Positions 9,566-18,519 are shown, numbered from the stretch's first letter. The stretch: 64,000 bases of DNA from an uncultured Roseovarius sp. (GCA_951812895.1 OX638333.1:1354366-1418365); one strand, 5' to 3'. The notes: generated by a model from the sequence alone, not told the origin. A program made the numbers and translations.

Positions 9566-10546
9566 CTAGGCCCAAGGCTCCAGAACAATCTTTGGTGCCA
9601 TAACCTGGCCCTTGCGTATGTCAGCAAACGCACCTGCGCCTTCGGCCAATGGCCGGGTTTCGAACCAGTTTAGTTTGCCGAGGCGCCCGTCGAATATCGC
9701 CTGCGCCGTGGCCCTAAAATCTTCGGCGGTATAGGTATAAGTGCCGATGAAGGTGATTTCCTGCAGTGTCATCCGACGGATATCCAACCCGCCGGCATCT
9801 TCACCCAAACCGATATGCAGGATCACCCCGCCGGGTCGCGTATGCGCCGAAGCATCGGCACGTGTTGCTGCCAGCCCGACTGCATCTACCACCAACGCAT
9901 GCTGACCCTCTGCCGCTTGTACTGCCGCCAATTCACAGGTCTGCGTCAGGTAACTTCGCCGGTTGTCGTTAGGCTCGACAATCAAGGTGTTCTCTACACC
10001 CATCGCCTTTAACGCCAGCGCGGCACCAACACCGATTGCTCCACCACCGAGCACCAGCGCGCTTTGAGGAACAATCGGATCGAGCGCCTCTAATCCAAGT
10101 CGCGCGGCATGCCAGCTTACCGCCAGCGGTTCAGCCAGTGCAGAACGCGCCAGTGACACATGATCCGGCACCCGAACAAGATTGCGGGGCGGCATCGAAA
10201 CATACTGAGCGAATGCTCCCTCTCGCGGTGGCATTGATATGATCTGACGGTCTTCGCATAGATTTTCGCGCCCCCCCCGGCAGGCCTCGCATGTGCCACA
10301 TGTCACCAACGGATTGATCGTTACGCGCTCTCCGTCTCGGGAACCGCCGGTGATAACACCAGCGGCTTCATGCCCTAGTATCAATGGCGCTGGTCTCCGG
10401 CTGTCATGGCCAAGATAGGCATGCATATCAGAGCCGCAAATCCCAACAGCATCGACGCGGATCAGTTCTTCTCCGAACGATGGCACGGGTGCGGGCACTT
10501 CACGAAATCCCATGTTTTCGGGCGCGTCGTAAATAAGGGCCTTCAT
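9566..10546 (-). CDS. zinc-dependent alcohol dehydrogenase (MDR), candidate DHPS 2-dehydrogenase
   Basis: 326 residues. The catalytic zinc ligands are in GICGSDMH and LGHEAAG; the structural zinc cysteines are in TCGTCEACRGGRENLC; the NAD-binding motif is LGGGAIGVGAAL. This is the medium-chain dehydrogenase family of sorbitol and galactitol-phosphate dehydrogenases. The 4-bp overlap with the SDR gene and the place in the operon suggest one of the pair of 2-dehydrogenases (HpsO/HpsP type) that interconvert DHPS enantiomers. That role is inferred from context only. Confidence 0.75.
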   Translation of the reverse strand: MKALIYDAPENMGFREVPAPVPSFGEELIRVDAVGICGSDMHAYLGHDSRRPAPLILGHEAAGVITGGSRDGERVTINPLVTCGTCEACRGGRENLCEDRQIISMPPREGAFAQYVSMPPRNLVRVPDHVSLARSALAEPLAVSWHAARLGLEALDPIVPQSALVLGGGAIGVGAALALKAMGVENTLIVEPNDNRRSYLTQTCELAAVQAAEGQHALVVDAVGLAATRADASAHTRPGGVILHIGLGEDAGGLDIRRMTLQEITFIGTYTYTAEDFRATAQAIFDGRLGKLNWFETRPLAEGAGAFADIRKGQVMAPKIVLEPWA

Positions 10547-11304
10547 TTTGCAGTGAACCCCCCATCAACCATTAATACCTGACCAGTGACATAACTGGAC
10601 GCCTCTGAGCAGAGAAACAGCAGGGGGCCGTCCAAATCGGACATCTGGCCATTGCGACCAATACAGGTCTGCGCCGCGTTTCGTGCGGAACGATCAGCAT
10701 CGGAAAACACTGCTTCGGTCAATTCTGTGGGAAAGAAACCGGGCCCGATTGCGTTTGCCGTAACTCCGTAGGGCGACCAGGATTCCGCCATAGAGCGTGT
10801 CAGTTGGGCGATGCCGGCTTTGCTGGCGCCATAGGCAACACCCCCCGGAAAGGCACGTGTTGTTTGGAGCGAGGCAAAATTAACGATCCGGCCCCAGCCT
10901 TTGGATTTCATCGCCGGCACCAGTGCCTGACTAAGGAAAAACGGGGCGGACAGGTTTAGATTCAGTGTCTTATCCCATCCCTCACGGGTTACATCATCAG
11001 CAGCTTCACGCGTATTGATACCCGCTGCATGGACGATGATGTCGGGCGTGCCAAAGAGTTCTGCTATGGCGGTAGCCAGTTGCGGAATCGCGTCAAGATC
11101 TGCAATGTCGGCGGCGACATATGCAGCCTGTTCCCCAACCTCGCCTTGCCACTCAGAAAGAGCCGATGCGCGTCTTGCCACGCCCACAACCTGCGCACCT
11201 GCCGCCGCCAGTACGGTCGCGGCGTGACGGCCGATGCCGGAACTGGCCCCGGTCACACAGGCCACGCGACCGGTCAGGTTGAACAGAGATAGCGGGTTAG
11301 CCAT
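10543..11304 (-). CDS. short-chain dehydrogenase/reductase, candidate DHPS 2-dehydrogenase
   Basis: 253 residues. The NAD(P)-binding motif TGASSGIGRHAA is near residue 18, HAAGIN follows, and the active site has NFASLQTTRAFPGGVAYGASK (Ser, then YxxxK). Classical SDR length. Its start overlaps the end of hpsN by 8 bp and its end overlaps the zinc dehydrogenase by 4 bp, so the three dehydrogenases are tightly coupled. I infer the second of the two hydroxyl-2 oxidoreductases that let both DHPS enantiomers enter the pathway. Confidence 0.75.
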   Translation of the reverse strand: MANPLSLFNLTGRVACVTGASSGIGRHAATVLAAAGAQVVGVARRASALSEWQGEVGEQAAYVAADIADLDAIPQLATAIAELFGTPDIIVHAAGINTREAADDVTREGWDKTLNLNLSAPFFLSQALVPAMKSKGWGRIVNFASLQTTRAFPGGVAYGASKAGIAQLTRSMAESWSPYGVTANAIGPGFFPTELTEAVFSDADRSARNAAQTCIGRNGQMSDLDGPLLFLCSEASSYVTGQVLMVDGGFTAK

Positions 11305-12604
11305 TTGCGCTTAGATCAAACACTTCATCGGGGAAATACTTGGCCAGCCGAACATCCGCGGCGCGTGCGTGGCCTTCCATACCTTCCAGCCGCGCGATAC
11401 GTGCGGTCGCCTCGGCCACCGGCTTGGCGCCGTCACGGGTTGCCCGCTGCCAGGTCACGATCTTCATGTATTTGTGCACGCTCAGACCGCCGGTGTAACT
11501 GGCAGCACCCGACGTTGGCAGAACGTGATTGGTTCCCGCCGCTTTGTCACCATAGGCAACAGTAGTTTCTTCGCCCAAAAACAACGCGCCATAGCAAGTC
11601 AAGCGATCCAGCCACCAATCCAGATCAGCCGCCTGAACAGTCAAATGCTCGGGCGCATAATCATCGGATGTCGCTGCCATTTCCTCGCGGTCGTCACACA
11701 GGATTACCTCGGCATAATCGCGCCAGGCCGCAGCGGCGTTATCTCGGTTAACTTCGGGCAAATCTGCGATCAGACCGGGCACCCGTTGCAATACATCTTC
11801 TGCCAGCGCCCGGTCATCCGTGACCAACCAGACTGGCGAATTGTAGCCATGCTCGGCTTGGCTCACCAAATCTGTCGCGACAATATGCGCATCGGCACCG
11901 GCGTCAGCTAAGATCAGACTGTCAGTCGGACCCGCAATCATATCAATGCCAACACGGCCAAATAATATGCGTTTGGCTTCAGCCACGAACTGGTTACCAG
12001 GACCCACAAGTATTTTGGCCTTAGGCAGGCCAAAAAGCCCGAATGTCATTGCCGCAACACCTTGAACGCCGCCAATCGCTATAATTTTGTCAGCGCCGCT
12101 GATGTGAGCGGCATAGATAATCGCAGGCGCCACCCCCACACCCGGGCGCGGTGGGGAACAGGCGGTAATGTGTTTGCACCCGGCCACCTTGGCGGTTGTC
12201 ACGGTCATGACGGCACTGGCGATATGGCTGTAGCGCCCACCGGGTACATAACAACCCGCCGCATCAACCGGGATCGCCCGCTGGCCCGCCACCAGTCCAG
12301 GTACAACCTCCAGCTCAACCTCGTTCAGCGTAGCTTTTTGCGTCTCTGCAAATCGCCTCACATTGTCATGCGAAAACTGAATGTCCTGTTTGAGCTTTTC
12401 CGGCACAAGCTCACACGCCGCCGCAATCTCTTCGTCCGTAAGGATGATGTTACCTTCGTACTTGTCGAACTTAGCGGCATAGTCCAGCGCCGCCTGATAC
12501 CCACCTTCTTCGATGTCTGCCAGGATTTGAGTTACGATCTCATGCACATCCGAGGCGCCGGATTCCGAGGTGAGCGTGGCGCGCTTCAGGTATTCTCTTG
12601 CCAT
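11297..12604 (-). CDS. hpsN: HpsN-type sulfopropanediol 3-dehydrogenase (histidinol dehydrogenase family)
   Basis: 435 residues, full length for the histidinol dehydrogenase family. The family motif is visible as ETTVAYGDKAAGTNHVLPT, followed by GLSVHKYMK and a C-terminal ARLEGMEGHARAA. HpsN oxidises (R)-DHPS in two NAD-linked steps to 3-sulfolactate. No his genes are nearby. The surrounding TRAP transporter, dehydrogenase pair and ComDE point to the sulfonate enzyme rather than HisD, though the distinction rests mainly on context. It follows the TRAP permease gene by 12 bp. Confidence 0.75.
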   Translation of the reverse strand: MAREYLKRATLTSESGASDVHEIVTQILADIEEGGYQAALDYAAKFDKYEGNIILTDEEIAAACELVPEKLKQDIQFSHDNVRRFAETQKATLNEVELEVVPGLVAGQRAIPVDAAGCYVPGGRYSHIASAVMTVTTAKVAGCKHITACSPPRPGVGVAPAIIYAAHISGADKIIAIGGVQGVAAMTFGLFGLPKAKILVGPGNQFVAEAKRILFGRVGIDMIAGPTDSLILADAGADAHIVATDLVSQAEHGYNSPVWLVTDDRALAEDVLQRVPGLIADLPEVNRDNAAAAWRDYAEVILCDDREEMAATSDDYAPEHLTVQAADLDWWLDRLTCYGALFLGEETTVAYGDKAAGTNHVLPTSGAASYTGGLSVHKYMKIVTWQRATRDGAKPVAEATARIARLEGMEGHARAADVRLAKYFPDEVFDLSANG

Positions 12605-12616
12605 GTTCAGTAGGTC

Positions 12617-13945
12617 CTATTTGTAAATATCAGGTAGCAGCGACGTAGAGATCACCGGGAAGTAGGCAATCAGCAAAGTCACAAGTAGCATGAAGAAGAC
12701 GAAGGGCACAGCGCGGGCCGCGATCTTAAGGATCGACTCGCCGGTTATCCCCGAGACAACAAACAGATTGAGACCCAACGGTGGCGTGATGAAACCTACG
12801 CCCAGTGCTGTGATCATCATGATGCAGAACTGGATTTCGTTCATGCCGATGTTGTCCGCCAGCGGTTTCAGGATTGGCGCGAGGATCACGATATTCGGCG
12901 TTGTTTCCATCACACAGCCGGCCGCAATCAGGATACAGATCATCAGGAAGATCAGCATATAGGGATCTTCGGTCAGTGATGTGACTGAGCTTACGAAACC
13001 CTGCGGTACGCCCATAATGGCCAGTGCTTCGGCCAACGGTGCGGAAAATGCAATGATCGGCAGGATTACGCCATTTACCTTGGCAGAGCTGATCAACATC
13101 GCCGGGAAATCCGCAAGCTTCAGCGTACGCATGCCAAGCCCCATCAGAATTGTAACCACAACCGCAGTCGCCCCCGCTTCGGTCGGTGTAAGACGGCCCG
13201 AGAAAATACCGTAGAAGATAATTCCCGGTACGATGAACGCATACCAGCCGGATTTCAGCGAACGCCCAAGATTGGCAAAGTACTCTGCCATCGAGACGTT
13301 CCCGCCCCCCTCGTAGCCATGAATTCGGTTAACCACGATGTTGGTCACCAGGATCGACACCAGAATACACAGGCCCGGAATGAGCGCCGCCAGGAAAAGT
13401 GTCGATGCGGAGATGCCCAAGACAAGGCCGATAATGATGTAGGCAATTGAGGGTGGGATCAAAATCCCTGTACAAGCACCAGCGGCAACCAGCGCACAGG
13501 CATAGGGACGCGGATAACCGGATTCGACCAGCCGGTCGATGGTCATGCGCCCAACCGCGGCAGCACCCGCCGCGTCCGAACCTGAGATTGCAGCGAACAT
13601 ACCGCAAACCAAAACCGTCGCCGATCCAAACCCGCCCTTGGCGAATTGCGTCAGGGCCTCAGCCACATCGAGAAATTTTCGACTGAGCCCGGTGCGTACC
13701 AACACGTCACCGGTCAGGATGAACAACGGAACCGCCGTTAGCGCAAATGCGTCGATACCTGTAAACAGACTTTCGCCAACCGCGCTCAGCGGCATATCTC
13801 CGGACATCACCAACATGGTGATAGCGGCGGTACCAATGGCTGCCCAAACGGGCACCGCCATCGCGATCAGACCTACGAACAGGAGGACGGGCAGATAAAA
13901 GTCCCAGCCCAGTTCAACTGATTGATTGAGTGTATTCCAAAGCAT
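12617..13945 (-). CDS. TRAP transporter large permease (DctM)
   Basis: 442 residues and about 12 membrane segments, typical of the DctM subunit that carries out Na+-coupled uptake. GGFGSATVLVCGMFAAISGSDAA-like helices and the PPLGLNLFVV end are characteristic. The frame remains open to 13960 from a TTG. The ATG at 13945 is preferred because GAGGAG precedes it by 7 bp; that ribosome site covers the stop codon of the small permease, so translation is coupled. Part of the putative DHPS uptake system. Confidence 0.9.
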   Translation of the reverse strand: MLWNTLNQSVELGWDFYLPVLLFVGLIAMAVPVWAAIGTAAITMLVMSGDMPLSAVGESLFTGIDAFALTAVPLFILTGDVLVRTGLSRKFLDVAEALTQFAKGGFGSATVLVCGMFAAISGSDAAGAAAVGRMTIDRLVESGYPRPYACALVAAGACTGILIPPSIAYIIIGLVLGISASTLFLAALIPGLCILVSILVTNIVVNRIHGYEGGGNVSMAEYFANLGRSLKSGWYAFIVPGIIFYGIFSGRLTPTEAGATAVVVTILMGLGMRTLKLADFPAMLISSAKVNGVILPIIAFSAPLAEALAIMGVPQGFVSSVTSLTEDPYMLIFLMICILIAAGCVMETTPNIVILAPILKPLADNIGMNEIQFCIMMITALGVGFITPPLGLNLFVVSGITGESILKIAARAVPFVFFMLLVTLLIAYFPVISTSLLPDIYK

Positions 13946-13956
13946 TTCAGGGCTCC

Positions 13957-14469
13957 TCAATCAAACATCTTGTCGCCTTCGTAGACGGGCTTGCCGTCAC
14001 GAAGCGCACGAATGTCACGCAGGAAGGATTGAATTAGTCGCAGGACGATCAGGCCAAAACCAACTGGCACCGCCATCAGGAACCACACCATCGGCACGCG
14101 TAGGCCGTGGCTGACCGATCCGAATTTGGCCGAAATATGTACGGTTTCAAGCGACCAGTAGAGCGCGATAATCGCGACGATGAACATCACCAGGTCGCCA
14201 AAGATGTAAAGCAGCGCTTTCAGCCGTGGGCTGACGTAGTGCATCAGGACATCGATGCGAATATGTGCGCGATCTTTGACCGCAACTGCGGCACCGATCC
14301 AGGCAAGATATATAAAGGAATAGCGAACAATCTCTTCGCCCCAAATGGACGAGTAAGCAAAGACCTCACGTCGCAGCACTTCGATCGACATCGTGATCAC
14401 AAGCATGACGTAGAGAACCAACAGCGCCCATCGCTCGGCGTTTTTGTTTAAATTGTGAAGAATATTCAT
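13957..14469 (-). CDS. TRAP transporter small permease (DctQ)
   Basis: 170 residues with four membrane segments; WGEEIVRYSFIYLAWIGAA and AVKDRAHIRIDVL are the DctQ hallmarks. Three in-frame ATGs (14484, 14475, 14469) are available. The last has AGGA at suitable distance, so I use it. It sits after a hairpin that separates it from the binding-protein gene, and before the large permease with coupled translation. Confidence 0.87.
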   Translation of the reverse strand: MNILHNLNKNAERWALLVLYVMLVITMSIEVLRREVFAYSSIWGEEIVRYSFIYLAWIGAAVAVKDRAHIRIDVLMHYVSPRLKALLYIFGDLVMFIVAIIALYWSLETVHISAKFGSVSHGLRVPMVWFLMAVPVGFGLIVLRLIQSFLRDIRALRDGKPVYEGDKMFD

Positions 14470-14545
14470 GTCCATTCCTGTCATAGGGATAGTGTCTTGC
14501 AGGCCGGCTATGGTCAGCCTGCAAAAGAAAACTCACATTCCTTGG

Positions 14546-14579
14546 AAAAACTGGCCGGGCGTTTACGTTCGCCCGGCCA
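14546..14579 (-). terminator. hairpin with T-tract between dctP and dctQ (attenuator)
   Basis: Read on the minus strand, a perfect 10-bp stem TGGCCGGGCG/CGCCCGGCCA with an 8-base loop is followed within one base by five Ts. It starts 6 bp after the binding-protein stop codon, so it fits a partial rho-independent terminator. It would keep the periplasmic binding protein in excess over the permeases, a common arrangement in TRAP and ABC uptake operons. Confidence 0.7.
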
Positions 14580-14584
14580 CCAAA

Positions 14585-15733
14585 CTACGCGTCGTGGATG
14601 TAGTACTTGCCTTGTGTGCTGGCAGCTTCTTCCAGCTTGTCGAACGCATCCATTGATCCGGCGAGTTCAACCTTGAACTCATCCCAGTCCGACCGCTGAT
14701 ATCCGCCTGCATCTTTCCACTCAGCCAGCTGATCATCGCTCAACGAGTGGAATTCTACTCCGGCCTTGCGCAGCTCTGCCATTGCAAAGGCGCGCGCTGA
14801 CGGAACTTTGGACAGGTTCTGGTGCGCGGTCATTTCAGATCCCCACATCACACCATCCTGTACATCTGCGGGCAGGCCGTTGAACCATTCAAGGTTACAG
14901 GAGTAAACTTGGCTATCCGGCACCGCTTGGGTGAATGTCACGTGGCTAAGGATGTCCTTAAAGCCAAAGACGTAAAGCGCGCCGACAGATGGGTCGAGCG
15001 CATCCGCCACACCTTGTTTGATAGCTGAAGGTGTTTCGCCCCATGCAACCGGTGTCGGATTGGCCCCGACAAGGCGGTAATACTGCTGCAGCATTTTAGA
15101 GCCCGGAACGCGAAACTTCACACCCGACAAATCCGATGGTGACAGAACAGCACCTGCGCCACCTTTGCGTACGGCCACCACCCGCGGGTCAATATTGACA
15201 TAGAACAGCGCCTTGAAACCCGCAGCTTCGACTTTGGGGTGCACTTCCGCATTCCAATAATCCGAATTCACCAGGTTGGTAAATCTCTGGTTAGAACCGC
15301 ACAGATACGGCATGTTGATCAGGTCGACGGTTGATGCAAACGGCGCAAAGTTTGACAGTGAATGCTGTGCCGCCTGAATTGTGCCGCCCTGAACTTTTTG
15401 AACCAGTGCACCACCCGCACCCAACTGTCCACCGGGGGCCAGTTTGACGTAAATTTTACCATTCGTCGCGTTCTGAATGTTTTCCTTCAGGTCCAGCTGC
15501 ATGATTGGATAGCTGCGCGAAGCACCCAGAACATAGGCCGTGGCGATTGTCATGACATGATCAGCCCCGCGCTCGCGCTCTTTCTCTTCCTTGGCTGTCT
15601 GCGCGGATGCTTCGGATGACCACAACATACCACCAGCACCAGCAACCAACGCAGCTGTAAAGCCGCCGCTGGCAGAAAGTTTCAGGAAATTACGGCGTTC
15701 CGCCGATTTCAGTTCGTTTTGTTCTTTGTCCAA
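14585..15733 (-). CDS. TRAP transporter substrate-binding protein (DctP), Tat-exported
   Basis: About 382 residues of the DctP family that bind the substrate in the periplasm. The N-terminus has a twin-arginine signal (RRNFLKLSASGGF) and a cleavage site near ASAQ. An ATG at 15748 is in frame, but GGGAGGA lies inside that stretch exactly 6-7 bp before a TTG at 15733, so TTG is the likely start. Family features include APGGQLGAGGALVQKVQGG and VKFRVPGSKML. Probable ligand: DHPS or a related C3 sulfonate, inferred from the operon. Confidence 0.85.
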   Translation of the reverse strand: MDKEQNELKSAERRNFLKLSASGGFTAALVAGAGGMLWSSEASAQTAKEEKERERGADHVMTIATAYVLGASRSYPIMQLDLKENIQNATNGKIYVKLAPGGQLGAGGALVQKVQGGTIQAAQHSLSNFAPFASTVDLINMPYLCGSNQRFTNLVNSDYWNAEVHPKVEAAGFKALFYVNIDPRVVAVRKGGAGAVLSPSDLSGVKFRVPGSKMLQQYYRLVGANPTPVAWGETPSAIKQGVADALDPSVGALYVFGFKDILSHVTFTQAVPDSQVYSCNLEWFNGLPADVQDGVMWGSEMTAHQNLSKVPSARAFAMAELRKAGVEFHSLSDDQLAEWKDAGGYQRSDWDEFKVELAGSMDAFDKLEEAASTQGKYYIHDA

Positions 15734-15754
15734 GTTTCGTCCTCCCATTGGACT

Positions 15755-15940
15755 TCAGCCGCCTTTTTTATTTTCTCGGTCAGCTTCTTTTTTGAGTATG
15801 GCAACGACGAAAACCACCGTGGCCGCAAACAGAACCAACATCTCCGCCACGTCGCCAAAGAGCGGCGCGCCTGTTGACGCGCCTATCGCCACATTGGTTG
15901 CAAAGACGACAAACAGGATCAGTGAAATTGCAAGGTACAT
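15755..15940 (-). CDS. small two-helix membrane protein at head of TRAP operon
   Basis: 61 residues: two hydrophobic helices (residues about 3-20 and 31-49) joined by a short loop, and a lysine-rich tail (KKEADRENKKGG). It is the first gene of the sulfonate operon, 21 bp before the binding-protein start, directly behind the two operators. Small membrane proteins at this place occur in other TRAP operons; no function is known. The start ATG at 15940 has only a weak ribosome site. Confidence 0.65.
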   Translation of the reverse strand: MYLAISLILFVVFATNVAIGASTGAPLFGDVAEMLVLFAATVVFVVAILKKEADRENKKGG

Positions 15941-15981
15941 GTCGTGGTTCTCTCGAATCGGGTTTGGTTATGTAAGCTTCA

Positions 15982-15997
15982 ATGTAAACGTTTACAT
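15982..15997. promoter_or_regulatory. LacI-family operator, perfect palindrome
   Basis: A 16-bp perfect palindrome, ATGTAAACGTTTACAT, with the central CG typical of LacI/GalR operators. It lies in the divergent region 42 bp from the start of the sulfonate operon and about 100 bp from the lacI-type regulator gene, so one protein could control both. Confidence 0.8.
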
Positions 15998-16004
15998 ATC
16001 AACA

Positions 16005-16020
16005 ATGCAAGCGTTTACAT
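16005..16020. promoter_or_regulatory. second LacI-family operator, one half-site diverged
   Basis: ATGCAAGCGTTTACAT, the same operator with two changes in the left half. Its centre is 23 bp, about two helical turns, from the centre of the first operator. This spacing would let two regulator dimers bind the same face of the DNA. Confidence 0.75.
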
Positions 16021-16096
16021 TGAAGCGTGCAGGAACATAGTAAATTCAGGTGAAATGAGGTAAGCGCTAATAAGAATTTGAAAGGAGATCACGCCT

Positions 16097-17113
16097 GTGC
16101 GGCAACCGTCCCCGACCCTACACGATGTTGCCCGCGTAGCCGGCGTGTCGACCGCGACGGTTTCACGCTGCCTGAACTCCCCCGGGCAGGTCATCGAAAG
16201 CACACGTGTAAAGGTAAATAAGGCGATCCAGGACCTTGGATATTCTCCCAACTTCGGTGCCCGTGTCATGGCCGCCCGTCGGACCAACACCATCGGCGCG
16301 ATCATTCCCACGATGGAAAACGCAATCTTTGCCCGTGGCTTGCAGGCTTTTCAGGAAGAGCTTCGGAAAAATGGCTATACGCTTCTGGTGGCCAGTTCTT
16401 CGTACCGACCAGAAGTCGAAGAAGAGCAGATCAGATCACTTATCGCACGCGGCGCGGACGGATTACTTCTCATCGGGCATGAACGCGATCCCGCGATCAA
16501 CCGGTTTCTTGAAACCCAGAATGTTCCGGCTCTGGTTGCCTGGGCCTATGACGCGACGGCGGTTCTGCCTTCGATCGGATTCGACAACCTGAAATCTATG
16601 TGCGATCTGGCCACGAAGGTGATCGAAATGGGCCATCGGCACATTGGTTTAATTACCGCGGAAACCAACACAAATGACCGTGCCCGGCAACGGGTACGTG
16701 GCATTCAGGAAGCCGCCAAAACCGCGGGCATAAGCCCCGACAACTTGTGCATCATAGAGACGAGCTATGGGATCGAAACCGGCGCAAAGGCACTTGAAAC
16801 GTTGATGTCAGCCAAACCAAGACCAACTGTGGTGATGTGCGGAAACGATGTTTTAGCAGTCGGCGCAATCAGGCGCGCGCGCGAGTTGGGATACGACGTT
16901 CCGGCGGATGTCTCCATCACCGGTTTTGACGACATCGAAATCGCAACAGTGGTCGCCCCGCAATTGACAACAGTACACGTGCCCCACCGGGAAATGGGCA
17001 CGAACGCTGCAAAAGCGCTAATCGAAATGGTCGAAGATAACAAACCCGGTGAAGTAACCGAACTCAAGGTTAGCATTCGCCTGCGGGAATCCCTCGCCCC
17101 ACCCGCCGGGTAG
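16097..17113 (+). CDS. LacI-family transcriptional regulator of the sulfonate operon
   Basis: 338 residues beginning with GTG at 16097; AAAGGAGA lies 9 bp upstream. The N-terminal helix-turn-helix reads TLHDVARVAGVSTATVSRCL and is followed by a hinge (LGYSPNFGARVMAARR) and a sugar-binding-protein-like effector domain ending GFDDIEIATVVAP. Divergent from the TRAP/hps operon with two operators between them. I infer repression relieved by DHPS or a pathway intermediate, plus autoregulation. Confidence 0.9.
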   Translation: MRQPSPTLHDVARVAGVSTATVSRCLNSPGQVIESTRVKVNKAIQDLGYSPNFGARVMAARRTNTIGAIIPTMENAIFARGLQAFQEELRKNGYTLLVASSSYRPEVEEEQIRSLIARGADGLLLIGHERDPAINRFLETQNVPALVAWAYDATAVLPSIGFDNLKSMCDLATKVIEMGHRHIGLITAETNTNDRARQRVRGIQEAAKTAGISPDNLCIIETSYGIETGAKALETLMSAKPRPTVVMCGNDVLAVGAIRRARELGYDVPADVSITGFDDIEIATVVAPQLTTVHVPHREMGTNAAKALIEMVEDNKPGEVTELKVSIRLRESLAPPAG

Positions 17114-17210
17114 TCACGGGCAAACAGGTTTCACAGACATTGACCGCAAATCCATTCCAAACCGAAAGAAAGCAGATGGCAACGCAAACCACTCGTGCTA
17201 GGTCTGGTGC

Positions 17211-17459
17211 ATGCTGCAAAAACAAACGTTCCCAATCACCGATGTTTATGTGCCGGTAAAGCGCATGAAAACGCTGGATCCGGCAAAAGTTGAACAGATC
17301 GCTGAAAGCATGCTTGAAGAAGGTCAGACCACACCGATCCGGGTTCGGGCAGGCAAAGACAGGGTTGTCCTGCTCGAAGGGTTACACCGGCTAGAGGCGC
17401 TGAAAGCGCTCGGCGAAGATAGTGTTGAAGCTTATCTTGTACAGGCGCGCATACACTAG
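17211..17459 (+). CDS. small ParB N-terminal-domain protein
   Basis: 82 residues covering only the ParB/sulfiredoxin-like N-terminal fold: ITDVYVPVKRMKTLDP, an arginine-rich middle (TPIRVRAGKDR) and LLEGLHRLEALKALG, in the position of the ParB GEHRWRA box. There is no DNA-binding or dimerisation domain, so it is not a partition protein. Such single-domain proteins occur widely in this group without known function. It lies between the LacI-type gene and the convergent GlxA-type regulator. Confidence 0.7.
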   Translation: MLQKQTFPITDVYVPVKRMKTLDPAKVEQIAESMLEEGQTTPIRVRAGKDRVVLLEGLHRLEALKALGEDSVEAYLVQARIH

Positions 17460-17493
17460 GCGCTCTGACCAAATCGCCATTTGGAAACGGCAT

Positions 17494-18444
17494 TCACCGC
17501 ATACGCCGCAAGGCCGAAGGCGTTCGCCCGTAAACCTTTCCAATCGCCCGGGTCAGTGCGGCAGGGCTGTCGTATCCGCATCGCAGCGCAATCTCAGAGA
17601 TGCTCAAAGTACTCCCCTCGATCAGCTTTCGGGCAGCGGACAGTCGCAAGTGACGGTAAACTGTACCCGGTGGCGCACCAAGACGGGTGCGAAAATGCCG
17701 GTCGAGCGTTCTCGCCTGACAAGACAGACGCCGGGCCAAATGCTCCATCGCCAATGGCCTCTCGATGGTTTCTCGCATCAGGGTCAATGCCTTTTGCACC
17801 AATGGGTCAGCAACGGCCTGCCCCTGACGCGCGGAACTCAGCGGCGGATCGCCGTGCAGAAACAACGCCTCGACATCTAAACGCGCGGCAAGGCCAAGGT
17901 GATCCGCGATCAGATCAAGGGTGAGGTCCAGCGCAGACATCGCCCCGGCACAGGTCATCATCGGGCCATCCCGTGAAACACGCTCGTGCTCTGCGTCGAC
18001 CTCCAGAAACCGTTCCGTAAACGCATCAAACAAATCCCAATGCACCGTCGCGCGCCGCCCGTTCAACAACCCTGCCGACGCCAGCAGCCACGGCCCCGCA
18101 TCCAATCCCACCGTGACCTGCGCCTTACGTGCGGCTGCACGAAGGGTGCGACGGGTATCACCCGTATCGTGATGGTCATGGTCATAGCTTGCCGTCACAA
18201 ACAAATAATCCGTGCGCCGCAACGCCGAAAGCGGGGCATCCGCCACAATTTCAATCCCGCTGGACGACCTGCATGGCGCTCCGTCAGCCGTGAGAATCAT
18301 CCAGTCAAATGCATCGGTCAGGGTAAGCATATTCGCCGCACGCAAAGGCTCGATACAGTTGGCAAGACACAGGTTGGAAAATCTGTCAAAAAGCAGAAAG
18401 GCTATGCGTACGGGCGTCTGGGGTGATTTTGTCCATTCTGGCAT
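17494..18444 (-). CDS. cdhR: GlxA/CdhR-type AraC-family regulator of carnitine genes
   Basis: 316 residues: an N-terminal DJ-1/PfpI-like domain (IAFLLFDRFSNLCLANCIEPL) and a C-terminal AraC helix-turn-helix (LARRLSCQARTLDRHFRTRLG and ISEIALRCGYDSPAALTRAIG). This architecture is that of CdhR, GbdR and ArgR-type activators of quaternary amine and carnitine catabolism. It is divergent from the BKACE gene with 75 bp between starts, so it most likely activates the carnitine genes. The exact inducer is inferred. Confidence 0.75.
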   Translation of the reverse strand: MPEWTKSPQTPVRIAFLLFDRFSNLCLANCIEPLRAANMLTLTDAFDWMILTADGAPCRSSSGIEIVADAPLSALRRTDYLFVTASYDHDHHDTGDTRRTLRAAARKAQVTVGLDAGPWLLASAGLLNGRRATVHWDLFDAFTERFLEVDAEHERVSRDGPMMTCAGAMSALDLTLDLIADHLGLAARLDVEALFLHGDPPLSSARQGQAVADPLVQKALTLMRETIERPLAMEHLARRLSCQARTLDRHFRTRLGAPPGTVYRHLRLSAARKLIEGSTLSISEIALRCGYDSPAALTRAIGKVYGRTPSALRRMR

Positions 18445-18519
18445 GATTTTTGTCAGTTACTGCAAACTGATTGGCGATTCCAGCGATATCCTTTCGCGTA
18501 ACAAATCAGGGAGGCCACC

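Noticed and set aside
11297..12604. Histidine biosynthesis enzyme HisD
   Set aside because: No other his gene nearby; operon with TRAP transporter, dehydrogenases and ComDE fits the HpsN branch of the family better.
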